Source: Antilocapra americana
Lineage: Eukaryota > Chordata > Mammalia > Artiodactyla > Antilocapridae
Assembly (NCBI GenBank): GCA_007570785.1
Contig: ML664161.1
Coordinates: 8,626,352-8,690,351, forward strand
DNA: 64,000 bases
Direction: 5' to 3'
Position numbers and translations under genes: made by a program. The notes under the pieces were generated by a model that did not search any database, was not told the origin of the DNA, and was given only the letters and a program-made list of their open reading frames with translations. Of this stretch, positions 23,452 through 35,689 are shown piece by piece; within the stretch, counting starts at the first letter, position 1; the number at the start of each line of letters is the position of its first letter.

Positions 23452-23620
23452 CTCCCACAGGACTTCCCTGGTGGTTCAGTGGTTAAGAATCCAAGTTTCT
23501 AATGCAGAGGACCCGGGTTCAATCCCTGGTCAGTGAAGTAGATCCCAGATGCCACAACTAAGACCCAGGGCAGCCAAATAAATATTTTTTAAAAAGAAAG
23601 AAAGGAAAACACTCCCACAG
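23452..23620 (+). mobile_element. CHR-type SINE, sense, with target duplication
   Basis: Body 23461-23611: 'gacttccctggtggttcagt', 'acccgggttcaatccctggt' (B-box-like), 'gatcccagatgccacaacta', A-rich tail. 'ctcccacag' repeats exactly at 23452-23460 and 23612-23620. Confidence 0.92.
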
Positions 23621-23631
23621 TTACCTAGGTT

Positions 23632-23700
23632 CTACCATCAGATGGTAGACAAGCCTAATCTAAGGACATCAGATATGAAGACAAGCCTGATCTAAGGACT
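23632..23700. repeat. Short palindrome and imperfect 31-bp tandem repeat
   Basis: 'ctaccatc-a-gatggtag' at 23632-23648 is a perfect inverted repeat with a one-base centre. It overlaps two tandem units of about 31 bp, both containing 'agacaagcct(a/g)atctaaggac' (23639-23669 and 23670-23700). Confidence 0.8.
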
Positions 23701-24224
23701 ATAGCTGTACTATTGATTGGTGAGGAGACCATTGTATTAAAATGGTTAAATCAAAAACCCCTTCCTACCTCCCTATTTGCCATTTGGCTCATTACCTGAG
23801 CACTGCTGTAAGCATAATAAACTCACTGGCTTCTCTTTCACATTGCTTCTACCAAGAACTTTCATCCAAGGGTGCCACTTGGAGAGAATGTTTTTAGGGG
23901 GTGATCTACTGCACTTGCTCCCCCTTGTTTAAGATTGGTACTCTGACCTCTCCCGATCCCTGGGAGGCCTTGATTGGGAATCAGAAAACATTTCCATGGA
24001 GGGCTGAGGGGAAAGTCTGATTGCAGTAAATTAAGGATGAGGAATGATTGTGATCCCAGAGACTGTGGCTCTGAAGCACATTCTTTTTTCTAAGAGCAAA
24101 ATATGTTCTCTTCAGAGGGAGAAGAAAAATCAGAAAGAATTGATAGTTTGGCTCTCTATGTGGAAAATTTTCCTGTGTTATAACAATAATAGATTTACTG
24201 CAGTGCTTTCTTAACATTCTCTCT
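23701..24224. other. Stretch without gene
   Basis: No gene or confident repeat. The minus-strand 84-codon frame (23981-24235) has no recognisable domain. Confidence 0.5.
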
Positions 24225-24440
24225 ATCATGCTCACTTCACACTTTCCCTTTGCTTATCTATTGCTGGAACACCCTCCCATCCTCTCTGCTTACCTAATGT
24301 CTGTTGCCGTGAAACATCTATTCCTCTGTTTCTGGAAATATTTCACGATACTTCCTTTGAGAAGCCTGCTCCCCTGTTTTTGGTGAGACTGCCTCCACTC
24401 TGAGTTCTAGAGGTGTGTCCAGATTGATTTGAAAAGTCAC
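24225..24440 (+). mobile_element. Possible L2-like remnant
   Basis: 'attgctggaacaccctccca', 'cctctctgcttacctaatgt' and 'gagaagcctgctcccctgtt' resemble a conserved stretch of old L2-like repeats. It could be the continuation of the element at 22228-22694, displaced by SINE insertions. Weak. Confidence 0.4.
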
Positions 24441-24879
24441 TATATCCCTTTGCCCAGGGTACCATGACTGATTTAAGAATTGACGCATTACCTAATCAGA
24501 ACCAACTCGGTGCTAGGTGCATTTACTAGGGATTTTTGGAAAGAGACACTTCTTTGTTTTCTCTTGGGGCCTCCTGGAAAAGATTCCATCTTCTCCTGGA
24601 TGAAGTGATGTGGAGCTATGTGGTCTAAAACTGCTAGAGGCATTTTGCTGCCGGGAGGGAAACTAGCTAAAAAATAAAGTCAGAACTCACTCTCATTCCC
24701 TCTACCACAGACTTGGATACTTTAGTACTACTAAATTGTATTATTATTGATAATAGGCAGAGTCATTTATAAATACTGTGATGATAATAATTATGATGAT
24801 GAATAATGTCAACAGAGCACATGGCTAAAAGCCACTAGGTTTAACACTTGGAACTGCCACATGAGGAAAATGCTTTACA

Positions 24880-24950
24880 TTTTCCATGCCTCTGTTTCCT
24901 CACTTGTGAAACAGGAATAATGCAAACATATTAGTTGCAGAGATTTTCAC
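24880..24950 (+). mobile_element. MIR fragment, sense
   Basis: 'catgcctctgtttcctcact' followed by 'gtgaaacaggaataatgcaa' matches the central MIR region. Confidence 0.6.
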
Positions 24951-26723
24951 TTCCAGAAAGTCAGTGGACAAAGCTAATGGTGAAAATCTGCTACAAACAT
25001 TGAGAAATACTGGATGGACAAAATAGTTTATTGTATAACAATAAAGAGTAGACTGGATTTATTCTTTAGTATATTAAACATAGATATTAAGGTATCTCTT
25101 TCAATAACTGATAGAAGAACATAAATAAGGATATAGAAGTTTCAGAAACACTTCAAATGCCTTTGGTCTAATACATATTTGGAACCATGTACTCAGTAAT
25201 TAGACATATATATTTTCTTATATTTGCACTAATAAAAAGAAATTTATCAAATACTAGCTCACAAAAAATTGAAGATTATTTAATAGATAAGATATCCTTG
25301 TATTTGGAAATTTCAAAATATATTTCTAAATAATTTTTATATTAAAAAATAATCATGGATATTGGAAAATAATTAGATCTAAATTCCTATGAAATTGCTC
25401 CATATCAAAACTTGTTACATGCAACCAAAGCAATTTTCATGGGGAAGTACATAGGCCTAAATGAATGTTAGATAGTGATTTAATCATAAAATCTTATTTT
25501 TCTTTTTATTACTTCTGCAAATAATGTAGCATATATCATAAAGACTTAAAAAACCTTTCTGTTGAAATATAACACAGAAAAAAATTCATAAATGATAAAT
25601 AAAAATATCTTTATGTAGATTTTATGTGGAAAAAGATTGAATGTGAATAAAATATATAATGTTATGATTATAATCCACATCATTTTACATCTCAACAACA
25701 GTAAAAATAAACTATGTTTTCAACACAGTATCACCATTGGCATTCTACTTCCTAAGAATAGATATAAACCCAGCAAGCAAAGATGAGATAGCATAACAAA
25801 CAGAAAGTGTAATCTAGTAAATAAATAGAGAAAAGGACTTGTAAAAATAGTCCTTATCTGCTTTGTACCCCCAGAAGGACCAGGGAATTTTTAAATATCA
25901 CCTTGAGTTCTAGCAGAAAATAAGTAGGAAACAGAAGAGAGTTTAACAAAGGAACTAATCACAAAGTGTGGGCAAAGTTAGGGGAAAGCAACAGGGTGTG
26001 ATGAAGTATTTGAGAATCTGTCACCACCTTCAGCATCTTGATAAGTAGCTGTTGCCTTTGGTAGAAGAGCATACTAATGCCAGCCTGTGGCTTGACATGG
26101 AGGGAGCCTGAAAAATAAAAACACAACCACACAATCTTCCTGTTCTCCCATATTCATGTGTATTTCTTATGGTGAAACTCAACCAGAAGCTGGAGAGCAA
26201 GAAAGCCTGTTGATGTGAGCCCAGTGAATGAGGCTGGCCTTTGGAAACACAGAGAAAGGGAGAGAGTAGATTTGGAGGAAAATATCCAACACTGGCATTA
26301 GTAAGAAGTGGAATACAGTTGCTGTCTTCTTCAAAATAATGTAGTCAATGAGCTTAATTCTTGTTTTCTTACAATAAAACCAAAATATCTAGGAGGGCAG
26401 TTAATTTATTTCCAAAAATTTCAGTAATAGTAGCTAATGAAGTTCTTAATTTTCCATATTATGTTAAATATCATCCCCTAAGAGGCAGAGGTGGACACAG
26501 TATTAGATATGCAAGAGACTTACTGGGGGAAACTCCTGTGAAAAATAGAGGGAGAAAAAGTAGGTGTAGGTAAGGAAAGCCTCAGACTGCAATGCAGGTC
26601 TGATACCTATGAAAGGAGAGGAGAAAGGATTCAGCAGGACTGGGTAAGCAGAGACTCAGACTATATCTCAATTCTAACTAAGTTTTGGCCAGCCCAAAGA
26701 GGAGTCTTTGAACCATTGCAGAT
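24951..26723. other. AT-rich stretch without gene
   Basis: About 1.8 kb of AT-rich sequence with no gene and no repeat I can name. 26490-26700 is less AT-rich and may be an old repeat, but I cannot assign it. The 70-codon frame at 26361-26573 is unremarkable. Confidence 0.5.
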
Positions 26724-26941
26724 GTGCTAAGTCACTTCAGTTGTGTTTGACTCTGTGCAACCCTAGGGACTGTAGTCCACCAGGCTCCTCTGTCTTTGGG
26801 GATTCACTAGGAAGGAATACTGGAGGGGGTTGCCATAGCCTCCTCCAGGGGATCTTCCCAACCCAGGAATCCAACCTGCTTCTCTTATGTCTCTTGCATT
26901 GGCAGGCAGGTTCTTTACCAGTAGTGCCACCTGGGAAGCCC
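26724..26941 (-). mobile_element. Bov-tA SINE, antisense (first of a tandem pair)
   Basis: 'gtgctaagtcacttcagttg', 'ggactgtagtccaccaggct', 'ggatcttcccaacccaggaa', ending 'gtgccacctgggaagccc', the reverse complement of the tRNA-like head. Only four bases separate it from a second copy in the same orientation. Confidence 0.95.
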
Positions 26942-26945
26942 AAAA

Positions 26946-27149
26946 GAAAGTGAAGTCACTCAGTCGTGTCTCTTTGCAACCCCATGGACTGTAGCTTACC
27001 AGGCTCCTCTGTCCATGGGATTTTCCAGGCAAGGGTACTGGAGTGGGTTGCCATTTCCTTCTCCAGGGAATCTTCCCAACCCAGGATTGGAACCTGGGTC
27101 TCCCACACTGCAGGCAGACAATTTACCATCAGAGCTACCAGGGAAGCCA
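26946..27149 (-). mobile_element. Bov-tA SINE, antisense (second of a tandem pair)
   Basis: 'agtgaagtcactcagtcgtg', 'ttccaggcaagggtactgga', 'gaatcttcccaacccaggat', ending 'agagctaccagggaagccac'. It lies head to tail with the previous element. Confidence 0.95.
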
Positions 27150-27791
27150 CAAAGCCACTCATTATAAGACCCCATACCCTGAAGGAATCTTCATACCTCT
27201 ATTCATACCTTCATACCACGTGTTAAATCACTCACTGTGAGCAGTCTGGAGAAAATGTGGCCTCAGAGAATGTGGTGGCAGACCCAGGGGCAAGGCATCT
27301 GGAATTATCAGTCAACTATGCTCCTTAGAGCAGGAGATCTGAGAGGGCTATTTTTCATGGCCTCCACACACACCATTTACCGCTTTGTGAATTTTAATAC
27401 TAAGAAAAATAAGAGTGGAAATTACTCATTGCAATTACTGCCATATAGGGAAGAGTCAAAAGCTAAGTAGATGGAATAATTTGAGGTGCATACAAAGACA
27501 CTTTACACTCTTGAAATACCTTCTATGCTCTTGATTTCTACCATTCTGAAAATCTCTCTATTATAGACAGAACATTAATGTGTTCATTAAAGATCAGCCT
27601 CTCTTTGCATTATAGATATCAATGTAATTCATTCATAGACTTTTTTTATCATATTGACTGTAATGTTCCAACAATAATGTTATTTTGACCTATCTCTCAT
27701 TTAGACTTTCATTTATGATCTTATGACTAATAACTCAAGGTGGTCTGATTCATATGTTACAAATGAAGAGGAGATCAAATTAACTCCCCTT
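27150..27791. other. Stretch without gene
   Basis: No gene or named repeat. The 77-codon frame 27237-27470 has no family signature. Confidence 0.5.
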
Positions 27792-27799
27792 AATTTGTA

Positions 27800-28483
27800 A
27801 CATTCGGAAAACTAAGATCATGGCATCTGGTCCCATCACTTCATGGGAAATAGATGGGGAAACAGTGGAAACAATGTCAGGCTTTATTTTTGGGGGGCTC
27901 CAAAATCACTGCAGATGGTGATTGCAGTCATGAAATTAAAAGATGCTTCCTCCTTGGAAGGAAAGTTATGACCAACCTAGATAGCATATTTTAAAAAAAC
28001 AGAGACATTACTTTGTCAACAAAGGTCCATCTAGTCAAGACTATGGTTTTTCCAGTAGTCATGTATGGATGTGAGAGTTGGACAGTCAAAAAGGCTGAGC
28101 ACTGAAGAATTGATGCTTTTGAACTGTGGTGCTGGAGAAGACTCCTGAGAGTCCCTTGGACTGCAAGGAGATCCAACCAGTCCATCCTAAAGAAGATCAG
28201 TCCTGGGTGTTCATTGGAAGGACTGATGTTGAAGCTGAAACTCCAATACTTTGGCCACCTCATGTGATGACTTGACTCATTGGAAAAGACCCTGATGCTG
28301 GGAAGGATTGGGGGCAGGAGGAGAAGGGGACGACAGAGGATGAGATGGTTGGATGGCATCACTGACTCGATGGAAATGGGTTTGGGTGGACTCCAGGAGT
28401 TGGTGATGGACAGGGAGGCCTGGTGTGCTGCAATTCATGGGGTCACACAGAGTTGGACATGACTTATCGACTGAACTGAACTG
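27800..28483 (+). mobile_element. BovB LINE 3' part, sense, 5' truncated
   Basis: Carries the last part of ORF2 ('aactaagatcatggcatctg', 'tcatgtatggatgtgagagt', 'gtgctggagaagactcctga') and the 3' UTR, ending with 'gactgaactgaactgaattt'. Its frame is broken. 'aatttgtaaca' (27792-27802) and 'aatttgtcaca' (28484-28494) may be the target duplication (10 of 11). It faces an antisense BovB 450 bp downstream. Confidence 0.93.
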
Positions 28484-28494
28484 AATTTGTCACA

Positions 28495-28935
28495 ATCCAA
28501 TACATGGCCATCTCCTCGTAGGGCTGACCTTGTATCTGCCATATATACTTCTGATAAAAGGTATATGATAACATTTCTTTTGAAAAACCTTCCTCCTTTT
28601 TAAAATATGATGAAATTTAGAGAAGTCTCCCAGTCTAATGCAGCAATCTCCACTATAACTGTAGTCTATTGAATAATTTGCAGTTGGGCAGTGAGAGGAA
28701 TTGAGAATGAATCACTAGGAGCCACATAATCTCATTCAAATAAGGCATATCAGGTTAATCTTACTGATATGATTACTAAACTAGCAGAACAGTCTAGATA
28801 CAAATATAATGTTATCTTTATGGACAAAGTATAAATATGTTTTGTTTACCAAAAATATTAATTCATTCATAGAATCACAGAAAGTTAGTGCTAACGTGAC
28901 TTTATTCTATAGATGTCAGTTTTGTTTTGTTTTTC
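28495..28935. other. Spacer between inverted BovB copies
   Basis: About 440 bp of AT-rich sequence without a gene or named repeat. It would form the loop if the two flanking BovB arms paired in RNA. Confidence 0.5.
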
Positions 28936-29815
28936 TTTCAGTCATTCAGTCATGTCCAACTCTTTGTGACCTCTTGGACTGCAGCACGCCAGGGTTCCCT
29001 GTCCTTCACCATCTCGTGGAGCTTGGGCAAACTCAAGTCCACTGAGTCAGTGATGTCATCCAATCATCTTGTCCTCAGTTGTCCCCTTCTCCTCCTGCCT
29101 TCAATCTTTCCCAGCATCAGGGTCTTTTTCCAATGAGTCAGCTCTTTGCATTAGGTGGCCAAAGTATTGGAGCTTCAGCTTCAGCATCAGTCCTCCCAAT
29201 GAATATTCAGGACTGATTTCCTTTAGGATTGACTGGTTTGATCTCTTCCATCCAAGGGACTCTCAAGAGTCTTCTCCAACACCACAGTTCAGCAGCATCA
29301 ATTCTTCAGTGCTCAGTCTTCTTTATGGTCCAACTCTCACATCCATACATGACTATTGGAAAAACCATAGCTTTGACTACATGGACCTTTGTTGGCAAAG
29401 CGAAGTCTCTGTTTTTTAATACACTATCTAGGTTTGTCATAGCTTTTCTTCCAAGGAATTCTTTTAATTTCATGGCTGCAGTCACCATCTACAGTGATTT
29501 TGGAGCCCAAGAAAATAAAGTCTCTCATTGTTTCCATTGTTTCCCCATCTATTTGCCATGAAGTGATGGAACTGGGTGCCATGATCTTGGTTTTTTGGAT
29601 GTTGAGTTCTAAGCCAGCTTTTCCACTCTCCTCTTTCACCTTCATCAAGAGGTACTTTAGTTTCTCTTCACATTCTGCCATTAGAGTGATATCATCTGCA
29701 TATCTGAAGTCGTTGATATTTTTCCCAACAGTCTTGATTCCAGCTTGTGATTTATCCAGCCTGGTATTTTGTATGATGTACTCTGCATGTAAGTTAAATA
29801 AATGTATAGCCATTT
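28936..29815 (-). mobile_element. BovB LINE, antisense, truncated at both ends
   Basis: Starts just inside the BovB 3' tail ('ttcagtcattcagtcatgtc') and continues through the 3' UTR into ORF2. On the minus strand the frame 29813-29424 keeps FRYADDITLMAE, the RT motif C with both aspartates, and NIQKTKIMAPSS downstream. It is truncated upstream of motif C at about 29815, where it abuts mariner sequence. Confidence 0.93.
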
Positions 29816-29819
29816 TAAT

Positions 29820-30898
29820 AATGAAGATGGAAGAAAAAAGAGCAACATTTTCAGCATGTTATAGTTTATTATTTCAAGAAAGGTAAAAATCCAACTGAAA
29901 CACAAGATTTGTGCGGTGTATGGAGAAGGTGCTGTGACTGATTGAACATGTCAAAAGTGGTTCGTGAAGTTTCATGCTGAGATTTCTTGTTTGATGATGT
30001 TTCACAGTTGGGTGGACCCATTGAAGTTGATAGGGATTACATCAATACATTAATTGAGAACAACTGATGTTGTACCACATGGGAGACAGCTGAGATACTC
30101 AAAAGTATCCAAATCAAATGTTGAAAATCATCTGCACCAGATTGGTATGTTAATCACTTTGATATTTGGGTTCTACATAAGTTAAGCAGAAAAAAACCTT
30201 CTTGATTGTATTTCTGCTTGCAATTCTCTACTGAAACATAATAAAAAATGGTCTGTACTTTAAAAAAATTGTGACTGATGATGAAAAGTGGATACCTAAC
30301 AATAACGTGAAATGAAAGAGATTGTGGGGCAAGCAAAATGAACCACCACCAACCACACAAAAGACCAGTCTTCATCCAAAGAAGGTGATGCTGTGTATGT
30401 GATGGGATTGGAAGACAGTCCTCTATTCCTTCCAGAAAACCAGATGATTAATTTCAAGTACTGCTCCCAATTAAACCAAATGAAGGTTTCTGGAATTAGT
30501 CAACAGAAATGCATAATCTTCCATCAGAATAATGCAAGACTGCATGTTTCTTTGATGATCAGGCAAAAACTGCTACAGCCTGGCTAGGAAGTTCTGATTC
30601 ATCTGCTGTATTTATCAGACATTGCAGCTTTGGATGTTCATTTATTTAGGTCTTTACAAAGTTCTCTTAATGGAAAAAATTTCAGTTCCCTGGAAAACTG
30701 TAAAAGGCACCTGGAACAGGTCTTTGCTCAAAAAAGATAAAAAGTTTTGGGAAGATGGAGTTATGAAGTTGTCTGAAAAATGGCAGAAGGTGGTGGAACA
30801 AAATGGTGAATATGTCGTTCTACAGTTATTGGTAAAAATGAAACATGTGTCTTTTATTTTTACTTAAAAACCAAAGGAAATTTTTGGGTAATTCAATA
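29820..30898 (+). pseudogene. Mariner (Hsmar1-like) transposase pseudogene with 3' terminal repeat
   Basis: A degenerate mariner of the SETMAR/Hsmar1 kind. Family-like fragments in order: YYFKKGKNPTET (about 29863), INTLIENN (about 30035), TDDEKW (30274-30291), YCSQLN and FHQNNARLH (30519-30545), SDIAALDVHLF, then FWEDGVMKL and KWQKVVEQNGEYV (about 30750-30810). Mariner transposases need a D,D34D triad. The first Asp (30280-30282) and third (30633-30635) are kept, but the second is Asn (codon 30528-30530). Several stops and frameshifts also exclude function. The 3' terminal repeat-like 'aaaaaccaaaggaaattttt' to 'gggtaattcaa' ends at about 30896, followed by TA. The 5' end is lost where BovB abuts. 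Confidence 0.9.
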
Positions 30899-31845
30899 AG
30901 TGAATTAGAGACAAGAAAAGCAATAGAAAAGATCAATAAAACTGAGTTGGTCATTTGAAAAAAATAAAACCAACAAATCCTTCACTAAACTAATAAATAA
31001 AAGGAGAGAGAAGACTCAAATGAATAAAATCAGAAATGAAGAAGGAGACATTACCACTGATAGAGCAGAAATAACTACTATGAACATTTGTATACTAACA
31101 AATTGGATAACAAGAAATGAATAAATTCCTAGAAACATACACTTATTAAGATTGAATCATGAAGAAATAGAAAATCTGAACACACCAATAAAGAGTAAAG
31201 AAACTGAATCAATCATCAAAATCTCCCAAGAACAACCACCACAAAAAAACCAGGGTTATATGGTTTCTCTGATGAATTCTGCAAAATATTTAAAAAAAAA
31301 TAAAGCAAATCAAAACCATAATGAGCTATTACCCTCTCACATCTGTTAGAATGGCTATTATCAGAAAGCAAGAGAAAACAAGTGTTGGTGAGCATGTGGA
31401 GAAAAGGGAATTTTCAACACCACTGGTGGGAATGTAACTTGACACTGCCACTATGGAACACAGTATGGACGTGTCTCAAAATATTAAAAATCTATATTTT
31501 AGGTCAATTATATTTAAAAAACAAGCAAGCTAACTCATAGAAAATGAGATCAGACTCACGGTTACCAGAGGCAGGAAGGGGAATTGGATGAAGGCAGTCA
31601 AAAGGTACAAATTTGCAGTTGTGAGATAAATACTAGAGATGTAATGTACAACATGGTAAATATATGAAAGTTGTTGAGACTAAATCCTAAGAATTCTCTA
31701 CACAAGAAAAATTTCATTTTTTATTTCTGTGCTTCTCTATATGAGATAACAGATGGTCACTAAACTTGTGCTGATAATCACTACATGATGGTTATAAATC
31801 AAATAATCATGCTCTACACCTTAAACCTGGACAATGTTGTGTAAT
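30899..31845 (+). mobile_element. L1M LINE, sense, internally deleted
   Basis: Sense ORF2 fragments ('acaagaaaagcaatagaaaa', 'aaaatcagaaatgaagaagg', frame 31152-31349 with HEEIENLNTPIKSKETES) run directly into 3' UTR-type sequence ('gtctcaaaatattaaaaatc', 'atgctctacaccttaaacct', 'acaatgttgtgtaattatat'). Much of ORF2 is missing in between. Confidence 0.82.
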
Positions 31846-31884
31846 TATATACATTGTCTACAGAGAGGAAGAGAAGTGAGTCTA

Positions 31885-32118
31885 TCCCAGGGTGAAGTGA
31901 GGTGTTGGTTGCTCATTCTTGTCCTGACTCTTTGTGACCCCATGGACACAGCCCATCAGGCTCTTCTGTCAATGGAGTTCTCCAGTCAAGAATACTGGAG
32001 TGGGTTGCCATTTCCTACTCCAGGGGATGTTCCCAACCCAGGAGTCGAACTGGGTCTCTTGCATTACGGGGAGATTCTTTTACCATCTGAGCCCCCAGGG
32101 AAACCCTGTCCCAGGGTG
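31885..32118 (-). mobile_element. Bov-tA SINE, antisense, with 10-bp target duplication
   Basis: Element 31895-32108: 'gactctttgtgaccccatgg', 'caagaatactggagtgggtt', 'ggatgttcccaacccaggag', 'gagcccccagggaaaccctg'. 'tcccagggtg' repeats exactly at 31885-31894 and 32109-32118. Confidence 0.96.
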
Positions 32119-35100
32119 GTGCTGGCCTCATGGGGTAAGGTGGGTGGCCTTTTCAGGTTTCACCCACAGCAAAAGGCTCAGTACCGTGGGTCATGCCATA
32201 TTAGCTGCTCTGGCTGGGTTAATAAGTTACCGAAGAAAGCTGAAAAAATGTGCTTGCAAACTCACAGGAAACTTCTAGGAAGAACCAGGAAGAGTATGAG
32301 GGTAGTGAGACGTCCTGCAGTAATCATGGCTGTCAGTGGCAAAAAAAGGGTATTAATGAATACCATACGTGATTTAACCCCCTGAGTCACACTGAGTTCT
32401 GAGGCACACAGATTATATGTGAAATGCCAATAATGATGCTTCTAATAACTATTAATAAAAGAAATATTGCAGTAAATACACAAAAGACATGAAACAATTT
32501 CAAGTATGATATTCAGCTCTTCACAATAGGGGCCCAGCAGGTTCAGCAGTACGTTTACTTTTTCCACCTCATCGCTTTCTGGTCAAATCTCAGGATCTTT
32601 CCTTGACTACAGTGGTTTGTATCTGAGGCATGCAGCCTGAGCTAAAGATATTTCTTTTCATCATTTCTCTGTGAAGGACAAATATATCTATATCTACATG
32701 TATTTCTATCCAGGCCAAATTTTGAATTTGTTTGAAGAAGATAATATCTAGCACACCTGGTGTGAAGAGACCCATGTGCCATACTGAAGTCTTGACATCT
32801 TAGGAAGAAAAGGTGATCATAGGAATAAATCAGGTGTGAGTGTGAGCAAGCGTGCTAACGATGACTATGAAGGAAGTCAGACCCCACTGGCTCCCCTGTC
32901 GTGTAGAGTTCGGAGTAAGTCAGTGTGATGGACAGATTTATAGCATTTTTTTTTTCCAGTCTGAGAAAAATTACTAGTAGTTCTTTGCCTTGTTTGGTGC
33001 TTTTTTTAGTGACTTGAATGGGAACATAGAAATCATGCTTGTCATACTTATTTAATGTGGCAAACCTGGGAAAGGTTTTCTGATGATAGACTCAGTGTCC
33101 AGGAAGTACTAGATAGGCTGGAACATAAGAATGAAACTTAAAAATGAAATTTAATAAAGTTAAAATTCAACAACTTAACATTAATTCAAATCAACATTAA
33201 TTCAAAGTCAGTTGTATTCCTGATGTATGCCCAGGTTGACAACTTTTTATGGAAGAGGAAAGAATGAGTTAATAGAACAAAGAGTCTGCTAAGAAAATTA
33301 ACACAATATTAAACTGTAATGATACAAGCGTTTTGTCTAAATTAAAGCCAGAAGGGGTACCACTTTGTGACTGTGTGCTGATCATACTTGAAATACTACA
33401 GATAGAATCTGAATATCCAGGTTTCAGAGCTGTTGAACAAGTGGGTAACTAGAGGTGGTGGAAGAAAAGAATGAAGAGAGATCTGGAAGCTATGTGGATG
33501 AGATGAAGAGTTCAGCAAGTTTATCTGGGTAAAGAGAACAGGTGTGACAGGTATAGTCAATTTATTGACAGGGAAGTCATGTGGAAGGTGACTGTTGTTA
33601 CTTTACTTGCCTCCAGAGGGCAGAAAAAGGGCCAGTGTGGGCAAATTTTAAGGAGGCAAGTTTTAGGAGACTTGGTTTAGGTCTAGAGTTGTTGATAAAA
33701 GGCTGTCCCAGCAAGAAGCATTTTTTTCCTTTTCCTGGTGGTGCCCAGTCTGAGGTTGGGTGCTAAGCTGTCATTGATATGGAGCAAAGATTCTGCTTTG
33801 GGAGCAAGCAGGCCAAAAACCTTTAGCTCACCATCAACCCTGGGATTTTATGAGCCCTGACAGCTATTTGCCTTCTACCTGAATAGTTCTGATAACTGCG
33901 GATCAGATCTTCTTGTTTGAAATGGCTTCAAATACACACACACAGGGCTACAATTTTCCCTTGTCTTGCAATGAACAATAGTAAGGAAGGTGAGACTACA
34001 GGCTGACTGGTTAAACTGTTCTGGAGAAATGTAAAGTTGCAACGTTGCTCTTAGGTTTTATTATTGACTGAGCCAGCTATCCTTTAGTCTAGTTCATATT
34101 CCAGTGAATTCCTAAGTCTTTAAAACTGGATTAATTTGCTCTTCATCAATATTCGCAGCTGGCATCAGATCTGGCTCAGAACATTAGAGCAAAAGGTAGA
34201 TTCAGAGTTAATACCCCTCTAAGGTCAAGATTGTGTTTCAAGATAAGAGACAAGACTGAGCTTGCCTGTGAGAATCTAGCAACCCTAGCTGCAGGCAGAG
34301 GTAGGATGTGAAGATTGAGAACCTGGGTGGGCCTTCTAGATATTAGGTATTACTAGCTAACTTGATCCACTAGTGAATTTAGAAATCTTAGGCTGACAAG
34401 TATTACAGGTTTAATGGCTCGAGACCTTTTCAATGCTAGTTTCAAATATGTTAAAGTTGCATTTCTTTTGTTATAAAGTAAGTTATCTAAGATCCGGAAG
34501 TTTGACTTTGAACTTTTTCTTTAAATTTTAAAATACAACTCAACCCACATTACAATGGGTGATGGGTTTTTAAGTCTGTATATTTTGTTATAGGCCTTAA
34601 CTTCTAGGCATCTCATTTGGATATTAATTTTTGTACTAGAGCAAGTCCTAAGTTGCTTTTGGAGCAAAGTTATGGCCGTAGTTCTATAACTTAGGACCTA
34701 GGGTGGCAGATGACTTGGGCTGTCAACTCCAGACAGTAATACTCATTGCCTTAAGTTGAGGTCTTCCTTCCCATTTGCAGAACTACCTCTCTGGGCTAAG
34801 ACTTCATATCTCCCACATAGGTTCAGGGCATACCTCTATGATATGAACCGTATTCTACATCCTACTGCCAGAATAATCAACTTTAAAACCTACTTCAGTT
34901 ACTTCATGCCTTTATAATCCTACAGTGATTTCTCATTGTACTAAATTTAAATCCTTCAACATGTAGTTGGGAGCCCTCTCAAAAATTTCCCTGTAGTAAA
35001 GGCATCTTCACTCATTCATTCAAGTGGAGGAAGCAATATTTATATATTGAGTATCAAGTGCTACAGGTTTTTATCCCTTACAACCTTAGCAGGAAGGCAA

Positions 35101-35524
35101 TATCACCAGTTAATAAATAAATGACCCAGGCGTAGAGAACTTTAAAAGCTTGACCAACGTCACTGGCTTTTGTCTAATTTCGATGCTTTTTCCACTACAC
35201 CATACTTCCTCTCATTTCGCAAACACTGATTGGGTTTATATTCTGTGCCAAAACTGATGTTAGGCGTTAGGATAAGAAGACAAATGAAACACTGAGATTA
35301 TATATATGAAAATGCATTTAAAATTTTAAGGCATTTTGTGTCATTGATTCTTCTTCTTAATTAGAACACATTCAGTCTAGTGGTAGAAACTAGGAGAAAT
35401 AATTCTGTTTTCTGAATTTCTCTTGCTTGCTTTTACCTCCTTTGTCAAGCCTGTCTTTCTACACTTAGATTCAAACCTCCTCCCTCTGCAGTTTGACCAT
35501 TTATCTAGTCATTCGGATTCTTCC
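32119..35524. other. 3.4-kb stretch without gene
   Basis: No gene and few identifiable repeats. A short CA run lies near 33932. Around 34980-35100 there are L2-tail-like phrases ('cactcattcattcaagtgg', 'ttgagtatcaagtgctaca') too degraded to call. Frames of about 60 codons (32590-32775 minus, 33581-33766 plus) show no signature. This lies just upstream of the CpG island, so distal regulatory elements are possible but not visible. Confidence 0.5.
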
Positions 35525-35645
35525 ATATCCTTTAAAATTAATTTATTCAACAAACATTTATAAGGGGGGTATTGTATTCAAAACTCAATGCTGGGTTAAT
35601 GGTGGGGATACAAAAATGAACAAGACCAGTCAAGTGGAAGAGATA
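35525..35645 (-). mobile_element. L2 3' end fragment, antisense
   Basis: 'ttaatttattcaacaaacatt' followed by 'atgctgggttaatggtgggg' and 'atacaaaaatgaacaagacc' is the reverse-complement pattern of an L2 3' terminus. Confidence 0.6.
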
Positions 35646-35689
35646 TACAATAACTTATGAGATTGTGGGGAAAACAGCCGTGAGACTAC

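Noticed and set aside
23517..23530. tRNA-like B-box sequences in SINE heads as possible tRNA genes
   Set aside because: They belong to CHR and Bov-tA SINEs; no cloverleaf of normal length with acceptor stem is present.
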